Under the pieces are notes generated by a model. That model searched no databases. It was not told the origin of the DNA and saw only the letters and a program-made list of their open reading frames with translations. A stretch of DNA of 64,000 nucleotides, taken from Romboutsia lituseburensis. GTDB lineage: Bacteria > Bacillota > Clostridia > Peptostreptococcales > Peptostreptococcaceae. The stretch is taken from contig NZ_JANQBQ010000001.1 of assembly GCF_024723825.1 (NCBI RefSeq), positions 1,736,001-1,800,000 of the forward strand, written 5' to 3'. The translations under genes and the position numbers were made by a program. This document shows, one piece after another, positions 1 to 7,653 of the stretch. Every line of letters begins with the position of its first letter. The first letter of the stretch is position 1.

Positions 1-783
1 GATAGCTAATATATCTTTTTCATCAACATCTTTATTTATACCTAGATGTAAAAATATATTATGTAATATAGCTTCCCTTTGACCTTCATCATTTACAATA
101 CCAAAGTCTCCAAGATTATTTGGTATTATTTCTACTGCTAGGCCTTCTTCAATATATTTTTTTCTAGTATCTTCTAATCCAATATTAGTTATCACTACAT
201 TATTAACTTTTAATATTGGACCATCAAAATTTATTTTAGCCGGTATTATTTTAGCTACGTCTCCTATGCTATCACGTCTTAAATATCTTTTGAATATTAA
301 TCCTACTATCGCTCCTCCTATAATAGCGCCTATTGTACATGCAAAAAATTTAAAGTTGTATTTTTTAGACATAAATATAAATATTAGCGATGCTGCTAAC
401 GATGAAAACAAACTTATATAGCTTCTTGCTTCATATGTAGATGCTATTTCCTCTACGTATGATGATCCTTTAGGAACCATTTCTGACTTGTCTATATTTT
501 CTAATGTTATTCTTTCCTGCTGTGCTAGCCCTTGGAATTGTTGTATGGCTACTGCAAAGAATGTTAATGCAGAGAACTCTTTGTCCATAAGAGCTGGTAG
601 TGCAATAGCTCCTAGAGATGCTGATAGCGCTGAGATTATTATTTGTTCTAAATAATCTTGAGGTCTTGATGGATACTGTTTATCAGTAACTCTCAAAACT
701 AATCCTCTACATAATATTCCTATTACTATAGCTACTATAAATGATCTCCTAAACAATTCTTCATTTAGAAAACTCTCCTTCAT
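1..783 (-). CDS. YIEGIA-family membrane protein, 3' end cut by window edge
   Basis: Reading down from an ATG at 781-783, with an AGGAG ribosome site just upstream, the frame stays open for 261 codons to the left edge, so the C-terminus is missing. The product has a soluble start, several hydrophobic segments (about residues 40-60, 120-138 and 143-165) and then a soluble part. The stretch KYIEEGLAVEIIP near residue 210 matches the conserved motif that names the YIEGIA family (B. subtilis YphB relatives). The role of this family is unknown; it occurs mainly in spore-forming Firmicutes. It lies downstream of the phoP/phoR terminator and so is probably a separate transcript. Family call is from motif memory, not a search. 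Confidence 0.72.
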   Translation of the reverse strand, partial: MKESFLNEELFRRSFIVAIVIGILCRGLVLRVTDKQYPSRPQDYLEQIIISALSASLGAIALPALMDKEFSALTFFAVAIQQFQGLAQQERITLENIDKSEMVPKGSSYVEEIASTYEARSYISLFSSLAASLIFIFMSKKYNFKFFACTIGAIIGGAIVGLIFKRYLRRDSIGDVAKIIPAKINFDGPILKVNNVVITNIGLEDTRKKYIEEGLAVEIIPNNLGDFGIVNDEGQREAILHNIFLHLGINKDVDEKDILAI

Positions 784-850
784 CTTATCACTCCTTTTAA
801 TAAACTTATCTCTCTTAGAAATTTTATATTTAACTTAGATTAGTTTGTGC

Positions 851-891
851 AAAAACAAAAAAAAATTTCCTTTATTAAAGGAAATTTTTTT
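851..891 (-). terminator. Rho-independent terminator after phoR-like kinase
   Basis: An 11-bp inverted repeat (AAATTTCCTTT at 863-873 and its complement at 877-887) lies over the stop codon of the kinase gene and is followed on the minus strand by a T-rich tract (the A run at 851-862). It ends the ymxH-nrdR-pgeF-phoP-phoR unit. Confidence 0.85.
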
Positions 892-2161
892 GAGGTATTA
901 TAACAATAAATTCACTACCTTTACCTAATTCACTTTTTACACTTATATTTCCACCTAGAGATTTAACTATATGTTTTATTATAGCTAATCCTAGACCCGT
1001 TCCACCTACATCTCTGCTTCTAGCTTTATCAACTCGATAAAATCTTTCAAATATTCTTTCTATATCTTCTTCTGGTATTCCTACACCTGTATCTTTTATG
1101 CTAATACATATATTACCTTTTGATGCACTAACATTTACGTGAACTTCTTTATTTTCGGGAGTATATTTTATCGCATTGTCTATTAAATTCAAAAATACCT
1201 GTTTTATATAATCTCTATTAGAGCAGACTTTTATAGATTTATCACTAAATTCATATGTTAATTTTATATTTTTTGATTTAGCTATATAGCTAGTCATATC
1301 ATAAATTTCTATAAAAACTTCATATATATTAACACTGTCTACCAATGAGTTTTCCTGATTTTCTATAAAGGATAGTAATAGTATATCTTCTATAAGTCTT
1401 TTCAATCTATTTGACTCACTTTCTATAATGCCTAAAAATCTATTTCTAGTTTGTGGATCAATATCTTCGTTTAACTTCAAGGTTTCTACAAATCCACTAA
1501 TCGATGTTAAAGGAGTCTTAAGTTCATGACTTACATTAGCTACAAAATCACTTCTCATATTTTCTAGTCTAACTTTTTCTGTTATATCTTCTATATTAAT
1601 TATAGAACCTATAATTATGTTTTTAACATCTTGAAGGTATATTGGATCCAAACTAATTTTATATACTAAATCATCATTTATCTTTAGTTCTTTACTTTTA
1701 TTTTGCTTAGAACCTTTAAAAGAAACTATTTCTTTAAGTAGCTTTTCTTCATTTATTAGTACATTAACATTAAGACCTTCTATCTGTTTTTCAGAGTTAC
1801 ACTTTAACATTCTTTTAGCCTCTTCATTTATTAACATTATATTGCCATCAATATCTATCGCTAATATACCATGAGATATACTTTTTAATATTGATGTCAT
1901 TTGAAGATGACTATATTCAACCTCACTAATTGTACTGTCCATTATTTCTATCATTTCATTAAAGTTTTTAGCTAATTCGCCTAATTCTCCTTTTGCAGAA
2001 ATATTTAATCTTGAGTGAAATTCTTTATTACTAATTTTTTTAGAAACATAAATAAACTCTTCTAGATACCTTCTCAATCTCAATGTATATCTAATAGATA
2101 ATATTGCAACTATCACCGAAACTAATATAATAAAGAAGATTATAGTCATTAATTCTTCCAT
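875..2161 (-). CDS. PhoR-like sensor histidine kinase
   Basis: A 428-residue membrane histidine kinase. One transmembrane helix (about residues 5-25) is followed by a HAMP-like linker (30-80), a PAS domain (85-195), a dimerization/phosphoacceptor domain with VSHELKTPLTS (His212) and an ATPase domain with NLIDNAIKYTP, DTGVGIP and GGTGLGLAI. It should phosphorylate the OmpR-type regulator encoded 27 bp upstream. Unlike B. subtilis PhoR, which has two membrane helices around an extracellular sensor, there is no outer domain, so any signal must come through the membrane, the HAMP region or the cytoplasmic PAS domain. The start has an AGGAG site 9 nt away; ATG codon 5 is an alternative. The signal is not evident from sequence, so PhoR is a family label only. 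Confidence 0.9.
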   Translation of the reverse strand: MEELMTIIFFIILVSVIVAILSIRYTLRLRRYLEEFIYVSKKISNKEFHSRLNISAKGELGELAKNFNEMIEIMDSTISEVEYSHLQMTSILKSISHGILAIDIDGNIMLINEEAKRMLKCNSEKQIEGLNVNVLINEEKLLKEIVSFKGSKQNKSKELKINDDLVYKISLDPIYLQDVKNIIIGSIINIEDITEKVRLENMRSDFVANVSHELKTPLTSISGFVETLKLNEDIDPQTRNRFLGIIESESNRLKRLIEDILLLSFIENQENSLVDSVNIYEVFIEIYDMTSYIAKSKNIKLTYEFSDKSIKVCSNRDYIKQVFLNLIDNAIKYTPENKEVHVNVSASKGNICISIKDTGVGIPEEDIERIFERFYRVDKARSRDVGGTGLGLAIIKHIVKSLGGNISVKSELGKGSEFIVIIPQKNFL

Positions 2162-2188
2162 AAAATAGTTCTCCTAAATATATTTATT

Positions 2189-2878
2189 CTAATCAATTTT
2201 ATATCCAACTCCACGTATTGTTTGAATATATTTTTCAGATGCACTGTCATCTTCTATTTTTTTTCTAAGATATCTAATATGCACATCTACAGTTCTAGTT
2301 TCTCCATAATATTCATATCCCCAAATTTTATCTAATAAATGATTTCTAGAAAGAACTTTACCTTTATTTTCTAAAAGTAGCTTTAATAATTCAAATTCTT
2401 TAAGTGTTAAGTCTATTTTTTGATTACCTTTATATACTTCATGTTTATACAGATCAACTTTTAAACTACCTGTTGTAAGTATAATATCTCCGGGCTGAGT
2501 TTTAGTATTACATCTTCTTAATATTGTATTTATTCTTGCAAATAATTCTTTTATACTAAATGGCTTAGTTATATAATCATCGGCTCCTATTTCTAGACCT
2601 TCTACTTTGTCATTCTCCATATTTTTAGCTGTTAACATTATTACTGGTGTTTGATTTAAATCTTTATCAGCTCTAATTTTTTTCAATACATCAATACCAC
2701 TTATATTTGGTAACATCCAATCTAAAAGAATTAAATCTGGTTTTATTTCTTTGGCTTTTATATATCCATCTACTCCATCATACGCATACTCTACTTCATA
2801 GTTAGACATTTCTAAGTTAAATTTTAAAAGCTCTACTATATGTATTTCATCATCTATTACAAGTACTTTAACTTTCAT
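2189..2878 (-). CDS. PhoP/OmpR-family response regulator
   Basis: A 229-residue two-domain regulator. The receiver domain shows the acidic pair D9-D10, phosphoacceptor D53 in LLDWMLPN, T83 and K105 (ITKPF). The C-terminal winged helix (about 130-229) has the OmpR family pattern, including the RTVDVHIRYLRKKIE recognition region. It is the partner of the kinase downstream. A GAGAGGAG site lies 13 nt before ATG. It sits 18 bp after pgeF in the same direction, so it is likely co-transcribed with nrdR and pgeF. Similar to PhoP, WalR and ResD; sequence alone does not decide which regulon it controls, and no clear Pho boxes were found in the window. Confidence 0.93.
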   Translation of the reverse strand: MKVKVLVIDDEIHIVELLKFNLEMSNYEVEYAYDGVDGYIKAKEIKPDLILLDWMLPNISGIDVLKKIRADKDLNQTPVIMLTAKNMENDKVEGLEIGADDYITKPFSIKELFARINTILRRCNTKTQPGDIILTTGSLKVDLYKHEVYKGNQKIDLTLKEFELLKLLLENKGKVLSRNHLLDKIWGYEYYGETRTVDVHIRYLRKKIEDDSASEKYIQTIRGVGYKID

Positions 2879-2896
2879 ATTTAGTTAATCTCCTCT

Positions 2897-3607
2897 CTAT
2901 TTTATCTCTAGTATCATCCCTACTCTTTCATTTGTTTTATCATGTTTTCTATAAGAATGGAAGCTGTCACATTTACAACTAGTGCATATATTTAGATTAA
3001 TTATATTTTCACTTTTTACTCCAGCATCCTTTAAAATAATCTCATTAATTTTCCACAAGTCTAAATAATATTTACTTTCTTTTATTATATAGAAATTTTC
3101 ATCTTTGTTTGTAAGAATTGTGTTAAATTTTTCAATTAATTCCTTTGAAACTTCATAGCAACAAGGACCTATTGATGGGCCTATAACACATATAATATCC
3201 TCTACATTAGATTCATATTTAGAAATCATATTATTTATTGTTTTTCTTCCAATTTCATCATATGTACCTCTCCAACCGGCATGCGCTAAACCAATAGCTT
3301 TATTTTTTTTATCTATAAATGCTATAGGTACACAATCTGCTGTAAATATCAATAATGGTACATTTTTAATATTAGTTATTAAAGCATCACCTTCTAGCTT
3401 TTGCCCTATATTATTTTCATCTATAGAGTTAACTATATCTGAGTGAATTTGTATATTACTTGTTAAATTTTCAAAAGTAAACTTACCTTCATCGCATATT
3501 TTTAACATATCGTCTTTTGATTTAGCATTGACACATTTAAGTGTTATGGCCAAGTTAACAAAGTCTATATTATCTTTTACGTCTTTAACATTTATAAATT
3601 TATCCAT
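2897..3607 (-). CDS. pgeF: Peptidoglycan editing factor / multicopper-type nucleoside phosphorylase (YlmD/PgeF)
   Basis: A 236-residue protein of the YlmD/PgeF (laccase-domain) family. The metal-binding residues are in place: H55 (IHSD), C92 (TADCVPI) and H109 (LAHAGWRGT), and the C-terminus has the family pattern CDSFHSYRKH. Family members have been described as purine nucleoside phosphorylase/adenosine deaminase enzymes and, in E. coli, as a factor that prevents misincorporation of L-Ser in place of L-Ala in peptidoglycan precursors. The gene starts 3 bp after the nrdR stop, with its AGGAG site inside the nrdR end, so translation is probably coupled. Its place near the sig/fts cluster matches the B. 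subtilis ylmD position. Confidence 0.92.
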   Translation of the reverse strand: MDKFINVKDVKDNIDFVNLAITLKCVNAKSKDDMLKICDEGKFTFENLTSNIQIHSDIVNSIDENNIGQKLEGDALITNIKNVPLLIFTADCVPIAFIDKKNKAIGLAHAGWRGTYDEIGRKTINNMISKYESNVEDIICVIGPSIGPCCYEVSKELIEKFNTILTNKDENFYIIKESKYYLDLWKINEIILKDAGVKSENIINLNICTSCKCDSFHSYRKHDKTNERVGMILEIK

Positions 3608-3609
3608 TG

Positions 3610-4068
3610 TTAGTCTCCTTTTTCCATTAATATGTTCTTTAATTCTGTTACAAATGTATTTATATCTTTAAACTGTCTATATACAGATGCAAATCTTACA
3701 TAAGCAACTTCATCTACATCTTTTAACCTATCCATAACCATTTCACCTATTTTTTGTGCTTCAATCTCAGATATGTAGCATTTATTTATTTCATTTTCAA
3801 TATATGAAACAATACCCTCTATCTGATCTAAAGAAACAGGTCTTTTTTCACAAGATTTTAATATTCCATTTTGTATCTTTTGTCCATCAAAATATTCTCT
3901 GCTATTATCTTTTTTTATAACCATTACCGGCGTTGTTTCTATTTTCTCATAAGTAGTAAATCTTTTTTTGCAAGATTCACACTCTCTTCTTCTTCTAATA
4001 GATTTACTATCTGTATGTCTTGAATCTATTACTTTTGATTCTTTGTACTTACAATAAGGGCATTGCAC
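3610..4068 (-). CDS. nrdR: Transcriptional repressor of ribonucleotide reductase genes NrdR
   Basis: A 152-residue NrdR of normal length. The N-terminal zinc ribbon has C3, C6, C30 and C33 and the run [19 protein letters not shown]; the rest is an ATP-cone domain. NrdR binds ATP/dATP and represses nrd genes at NrdR boxes. The start is GTG (4066-4068), preceded by a strong GGAGG six bases upstream; no ATG fits. It follows ymxH by 21 bp and is almost fused to pgeF, which implies one operon. No nrd gene or NrdR box was seen in the window. Confidence 0.96.
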   Translation of the reverse strand: MQCPYCKYKESKVIDSRHTDSKSIRRRRECESCKKRFTTYEKIETTPVMVIKKDNSREYFDGQKIQNGILKSCEKRPVSLDQIEGIVSYIENEINKCYISEIEAQKIGEMVMDRLKDVDEVAYVRFASVYRQFKDINTFVTELKNILMEKGD

Positions 4069-4089
4069 TTTTTATTCCTCCTTAGTTCG

Positions 4090-4353
4090 CTATATATTAA
4101 ATTCGTCTATATTAAGTTCTGAACCTATATTTACTATTATCGTATCACATCCTATTTTTATTATATCATTCCAGAATATAACTTGTCCTTCACCATTTCT
4201 AGAAAATATACCTCTACCTAAATCACCTGTTATAGTAAACGACATTATTTTACCTTCATTTGTGTCCATATCTATATCAGTTATAAATCCCATTCTCTTT
4301 CCATTTTTTACATTTATTATTTCCTTTTCCATTATATCAGATACTCTTATCAT
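4090..4353 (-). CDS. YlmC/YmxH-family PRC-barrel sporulation protein
   Basis: An 87-residue single PRC-barrel protein: after a short start (MIRVSDIMEKEIINV) come NGKRMGFITDIDMD and the beta-rich remainder, as in the YlmC/YmxH family found in Firmicutes next to sigG and sepF. The molecular role is not established; members are linked with sporulation by gene context. A GGGAGGGG ribosome site precedes ATG. It is the first gene of the run ymxH-nrdR-pgeF-phoP-phoR. In B. subtilis the homologue directly follows sigG; here an agr cassette and a c-di-GMP gene lie between them. Confidence 0.88.
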   Translation of the reverse strand: MIRVSDIMEKEIINVKNGKRMGFITDIDMDTNEGKIMSFTITGDLGRGIFSRNGEGQVIFWNDIIKIGCDTIIVNIGSELNIDEFNI

Positions 4354-4391
4354 TATAATCCCCTCCCTTTAAAAATTAATATGTGCTTGGA

Positions 4392-4425
4392 CAAAAAAAA
4401 ATGACCTTTATAGGCCATTTTATGC
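4392..4425 (-). terminator. Rho-independent terminator after GGDEF/HD-GYP gene
   Basis: Minus-strand stem AAATGGCC / GGTCATTT (one G-T pair), with the loop TATAAA between, followed by a long T run (the A tract at 4394-4402). It separates the c-di-GMP gene from ymxH. Confidence 0.82.
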
Positions 4426-4426
4426 T

Positions 4427-6130
4427 TTAAAAATTATCTTTATATTTTTCTAACATTTCTATAAATTTTTCTACTAAATCTGGATCAAATTGCATTCCTG
4501 CATTTTTTCTTAATTCTTCTATACCTTCTTCATGTGTTTTTCTTATATTATAAGGTCTATTTGATGTCATGGCATCAAAACTATCTGCTATAGTAATCAT
4601 TCTAGCTAAATATGGTATTTTATCACCTTTAAGCCTATCAGGATATCCGTATCCATCATATCTTTCATGATGATGCTTTATTATTGGTACAAACGCCTTA
4701 AATGGGTTTATATGATTTATTAAATCTACCCCTACTTGAGGATGATTTCTAAACATTTGAAATTCTTCATCTGTCAATTTACCTCTTTTATTTAACACAT
4801 TTTCTGGTATTTCTAATTTACCTATATCATGTAAATATGCAGCTATTTGTATTTGTATTTGCTCTTCTTCTTTTAGATTTAGTATTTGAGCGAACCATTT
4901 CACATAAATTACAACTCTTTCTGTATGTCCATAAGTATATCTGTCTTTTAAGTTTATCATACTTATAAAAGTCTTTAATGACTTTATTGTATCTTCTTGT
5001 ATATTCATTTGCTTACATAGGTCATCTAATATGCTATGATATGATTCCACTCTATTTTTATTAAATGATTTTGCTCTATATAATGCATCATCTGCAGTAT
5101 TTATAAGTTGCGACTTACTTATTGCCCTTGTAGGATAAGAAGATACACCTATAGATATAGTTATATTTTTATCTGGCTGATTTTCTTGACCTCTAAATGT
5201 AGTATTTTGTATCGCTGTTCTTATTCTTTCACCTATTTTTATTGCATCTTCTTCATTGGTGTTAGGAAGCACAGCTGCAAATTCTTCTCCACCATATCTC
5301 GCTACTATATCATTTTTTCTTACACTATTTTTTAAAATTTTACCTATTTGTTTTAATAATAAGTCTCCTGCTTGATGCCCATTTATATCATTATAATTTT
5401 TAAAATAATCTATGTCCATAAACAGTAAAGAAACTTCTTTCCCATTATTTTGTGCATTAGTTATCGCATTTTCAAGATATTCTTGGAAAAATCTATGATT
5501 ATACAGTCCTGTAAGTTCATCTTTATTTGCTAGATTTTTAAGTTCTTCACAATGTTCTCTTTCTATATCTACATACATACCAGTTATAAATGCAACTATA
5601 AATATTGCCGTTGATAGTATTAAGTCTTTTTCAAAATAAGTACTTATATCTTCTGGCATTAATGTTGTATTCGAAAAATCTATAATCATTATAAAAATAA
5701 AACATAAAACTGATACAGCAATGCTATAATTTTTACCAAACTGTATTGCGCTTATTAAAACTATAAAAATACCTATTAATTTATAATCACTTTCTTCAAC
5801 CCCTGTAATAACTAAAACTCCATAAAAGATTAATAACATTACAATAGTCTCTATATAGTCTATAGCTTCAGGCTTAACCCCATGAGGCTCGCTAACACCA
5901 GAATTAATGGATTTTTTATCATCATATCGCTTGGTCATTAATACAAAATATAACATCATAAAAATTAAAACAGAACTTCCAACTAAAGATATTATAATTA
6001 TATTTTTTTCATCCATTTTAGGGCTTAAATAGCTAAGTATGGCTATTAAGCTTAAAATTATATAAATAACCTTTAATACAACTATTATTTCAAATACTTT
6101 TTTATTTCTGACCTGATCAAAATTGCTCAT
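4427..6130 (-). CDS. Membrane-bound GGDEF and HD-GYP c-di-GMP enzyme
   Basis: A 567-residue protein with about five N-terminal membrane helices (20-190), a GGDEF domain and a C-terminal HD-GYP domain. The synthase site reads RYGGEEFAAVLPN and is intact; RKND lies exactly five residues before GGEEF, the layout of the product-inhibition site (RxxD). The HD-GYP domain keeps HDIGK and HHERYDGYGYP, so it should also hydrolyse c-di-GMP. Both activities look possible and only assays can show which dominates. An AGGTGG site precedes ATG. The gene begins about 30 bp after the agrD terminator, leaving little room for its own promoter, so read-through from agr or a promoter inside agrD is likely. Confidence 0.93.
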   Translation of the reverse strand: MSNFDQVRNKKVFEIIVVLKVIYIILSLIAILSYLSPKMDEKNIIIISLVGSSVLIFMMLYFVLMTKRYDDKKSINSGVSEPHGVKPEAIDYIETIVMLLIFYGVLVITGVEESDYKLIGIFIVLISAIQFGKNYSIAVSVLCFIFIMIIDFSNTTLMPEDISTYFEKDLILSTAIFIVAFITGMYVDIEREHCEELKNLANKDELTGLYNHRFFQEYLENAITNAQNNGKEVSLLFMDIDYFKNYNDINGHQAGDLLLKQIGKILKNSVRKNDIVARYGGEEFAAVLPNTNEEDAIKIGERIRTAIQNTTFRGQENQPDKNITISIGVSSYPTRAISKSQLINTADDALYRAKSFNKNRVESYHSILDDLCKQMNIQEDTIKSLKTFISMINLKDRYTYGHTERVVIYVKWFAQILNLKEEEQIQIQIAAYLHDIGKLEIPENVLNKRGKLTDEEFQMFRNHPQVGVDLINHINPFKAFVPIIKHHHERYDGYGYPDRLKGDKIPYLARMITIADSFDAMTSNRPYNIRKTHEEGIEELRKNAGMQFDPDLVEKFIEMLEKYKDNF

Positions 6131-6160
6131 TTATTCCACCTAAATTTATTTTTAATAATA

Positions 6161-6194
6161 ATTAAAAACCAAAAGAGATAATCTCTCTTTTGGT
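6161..6194 (-). terminator. Rho-independent terminator after agrD
   Basis: Perfect 11-bp stem (ACCAAAAGAGA at 6168-6178 and its complement at 6184-6194) with a 5-nt loop; on the minus strand it is followed by TTTTTAAT. It ends the agr transcript, perhaps incompletely because the next gene starts 30 bp further on. Confidence 0.88.
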
Positions 6195-6208
6195 CCTTTG
6201 AGTTATAC

Positions 6209-6328
6209 TTACTCTTCTCTTAATGATTTTGGTACTTCTGGCTCATAAAATACAAACGCACAGAAAGTAGACGCCCCGTCACTTACCTTTGTTAATAATT
6301 CTGAAAATGAGTTAAATAAAAAATCCAT
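6209..6328 (-). CDS. agrD: AgrD-like autoinducing peptide precursor
   Basis: A 39-residue frame directly downstream of agrB. It has the three parts of an AgrD: an amphipathic N-terminus (MDFLFNSFSELLTKVS), a core with a single cysteine (ASTFCAFVF) and an acidic tail with the conserved EPEVPKS. Aligned on the staphylococcal tail (DEVEVPKE), the mature peptide would end at the Phe before Tyr28, giving a five-residue thiolactone ring C-A-F-V-F with a short N-terminal tail; the exact ends are inference. The ribosome site is GGGGG about 7 nt before ATG. A terminator follows 15 bp after the stop. The gene is short enough to be missed by default gene calling. Confidence 0.9.
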   Translation of the reverse strand: MDFLFNSFSELLTKVSDGASTFCAFVFYEPEVPKSLREE

Positions 6329-6402
6329 TTTTTTACCCCCTTGTAAAAACATTAATTTATTTAAAATAATAGATTATTAGTAAATAATTTATTATTTTAT
6401 GG

Positions 6403-7050
6403 CTAAATTTTTAAAATATTATAAAGTAACTCAAAACTATCTATAGTTAATTCTGCTACTTTAGTTAATGAAAATATTTGTAATAAAATACCTAGTAAAA
6501 TTGATATTGTAACTATCTTAAACAAAACAATTCCTGTATATATATTTAATAAATAAAAAATAATCATAATACTTGTATATATATTGATTAATTTAAATGC
6601 ATTTTTTCTTAATTTTTTTCTTGTACTTTCTTTTTTTAGTAGTTTATTTGCACATGGTACAGGACACTTTTTATATAAAATAAAATAAGATACGACAATA
6701 CTTAGTACTAGAACTAGTCCTAAAATCGTGTTACTTATTTTAGAAAATCCAAATTTACACATCATAGCTAAAAATAATGAAAATATTACACCTGTAATTA
6801 AACATCTTAAAGGCGAACTAGAGTGAACTCCTCCTGAATACCTTTTCAATAAAGCTGCCACTACAGATATAATCATAATTTCAATAAGTGTATTTGTTAA
6901 TACACCTATAATAAAAGTTAACATTATAGCAATACTCGTATGAATAAGTATAAATAATCCATAATTTAATACAGCTACTTCTTCTTCATTTTTATTTAAT
7001 CTTTCTCCCATCTTAGATGAAATAATTTTCGAAATTTTTTCTATCCCCAT
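6403..7050 (-). CDS. agrB: AgrB-like membrane endopeptidase
   Basis: A 215-residue polytopic membrane protein of the AgrB family, normal in length. The catalytic pair is visible: H76 in KRYSGGVHSSS and C83 seven residues later (LRC). AgrB cleaves the C-terminal tail of AgrD and forms the thiolactone intermediate at the membrane. About four to six hydrophobic segments follow the N-terminal helix. It starts 4 bp after the stop of the upstream membrane-protein gene (7055-7525), with AGGGA inside that gene's end, so the two are translationally coupled; agrD follows 74 bp downstream. Confidence 0.95.
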   Translation of the reverse strand: MGIEKISKIISSKMGERLNKNEEEVAVLNYGLFILIHTSIAIMLTFIIGVLTNTLIEIMIISVVAALLKRYSGGVHSSSPLRCLITGVIFSLFLAMMCKFGFSKISNTILGLVLVLSIVVSYFILYKKCPVPCANKLLKKESTRKKLRKNAFKLINIYTSIMIIFYLLNIYTGIVLFKIVTISILLGILLQIFSLTKVAELTIDSFELLYNILKI

Positions 7051-7054
7051 ATCT

Positions 7055-7525
7055 TTAATCCCTCGCCAATAAAATATTTAACTTGTTCATTACTAACTTA
7101 ATTAAAATAGCTACCCCTACCAAAATTAGTAATGACGGCAATGTTATTATTGCACCGTATGCTCGAGTATTAGTTAAATACTTAAAAGGTATATTTAAAA
7201 TTTTAGTTGCTATAAGAATATATATTCCTTCACTCAAAGCTAATGATATCCATATACAACATGTAGCTACTATCGATTTCACTAGTTGCTTTCCACAACT
7301 TTTATATAAAATAAATGCTACTGCTATCATAGCTAATATTGTATGAACACCAAAATTAATTGGTAACATTCTTATAGCAGTTATCACTGCTCCTAGAAAT
7401 ATACCTTTTTTAATTAAATCTTTTATATCTATCTTAATTCCTAATAAAATCATTCCTGCAAGTATTATAACAATACTTTCTGGAAATGTTCTTATTAAGA
7501 TATAACTCAGTGGTAATCTTAACAT
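7055..7525 (-). CDS. Unknown 5-TM membrane protein at head of agr operon
   Basis: A 156-residue, almost wholly hydrophobic protein with about five membrane segments (roughly 15-33, 42-58, 62-80, 85-108, 125-146) and very short loops. I do not recognise a catalytic motif. It is the first gene of the agr transcript and coupled to agrB, so it probably works with the peptide system. Its size and hydrophobic profile recall the membrane sensor half of AgrC without a kinase domain; a peptide exporter, a receptor or an AgrB partner are all possible. No agrC or agrA gene lies nearby. Confidence 0.75.
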   Translation of the reverse strand: MLRLPLSYILIRTFPESIVIILAGMILLGIKIDIKDLIKKGIFLGAVITAIRMLPINFGVHTILAMIAVAFILYKSCGKQLVKSIVATCCIWISLALSEGIYILIATKILNIPFKYLTNTRAYGAIITLPSLLILVGVAILIKLVMNKLNILLARD

Positions 7526-7558
7526 ATTTCACCTCTTATATATCTCTGTTGCAAAGTA

Positions 7559-7587
7559 ATTATAACATTTTATTCCATTCTTTTCAA
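7559..7587 (-). promoter_or_regulatory. Sigma-A type promoter of the agr operon
   Basis: On the minus strand TTGAAA (7587-7582) is followed after exactly 17 bp by TATAAT (7564-7559), about 34 bp before the first agr-operon gene. No direct repeats typical of AgrA/LytTR sites were found around it. Confidence 0.75.
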
Positions 7588-7607
7588 ATTAAATAACGAA
7601 AAATAAT

Positions 7608-7640
7608 AAAAAACATCGGTTATTGGAACCGATGTTTTTT
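7608..7640 (-). terminator. Rho-independent terminator after sigG
   Basis: Perfect stem of 14 bp (outer A/T pairs, core ACATCGGTT / AACCGATGT) with loop ATTGG, followed by a T tract on either strand. It ends the spoIIGA-sigE-sigG transcript and insulates the agr promoter 20 bp further on. Confidence 0.9.
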
Positions 7641-7653
7641 ATTATTTTATTTG

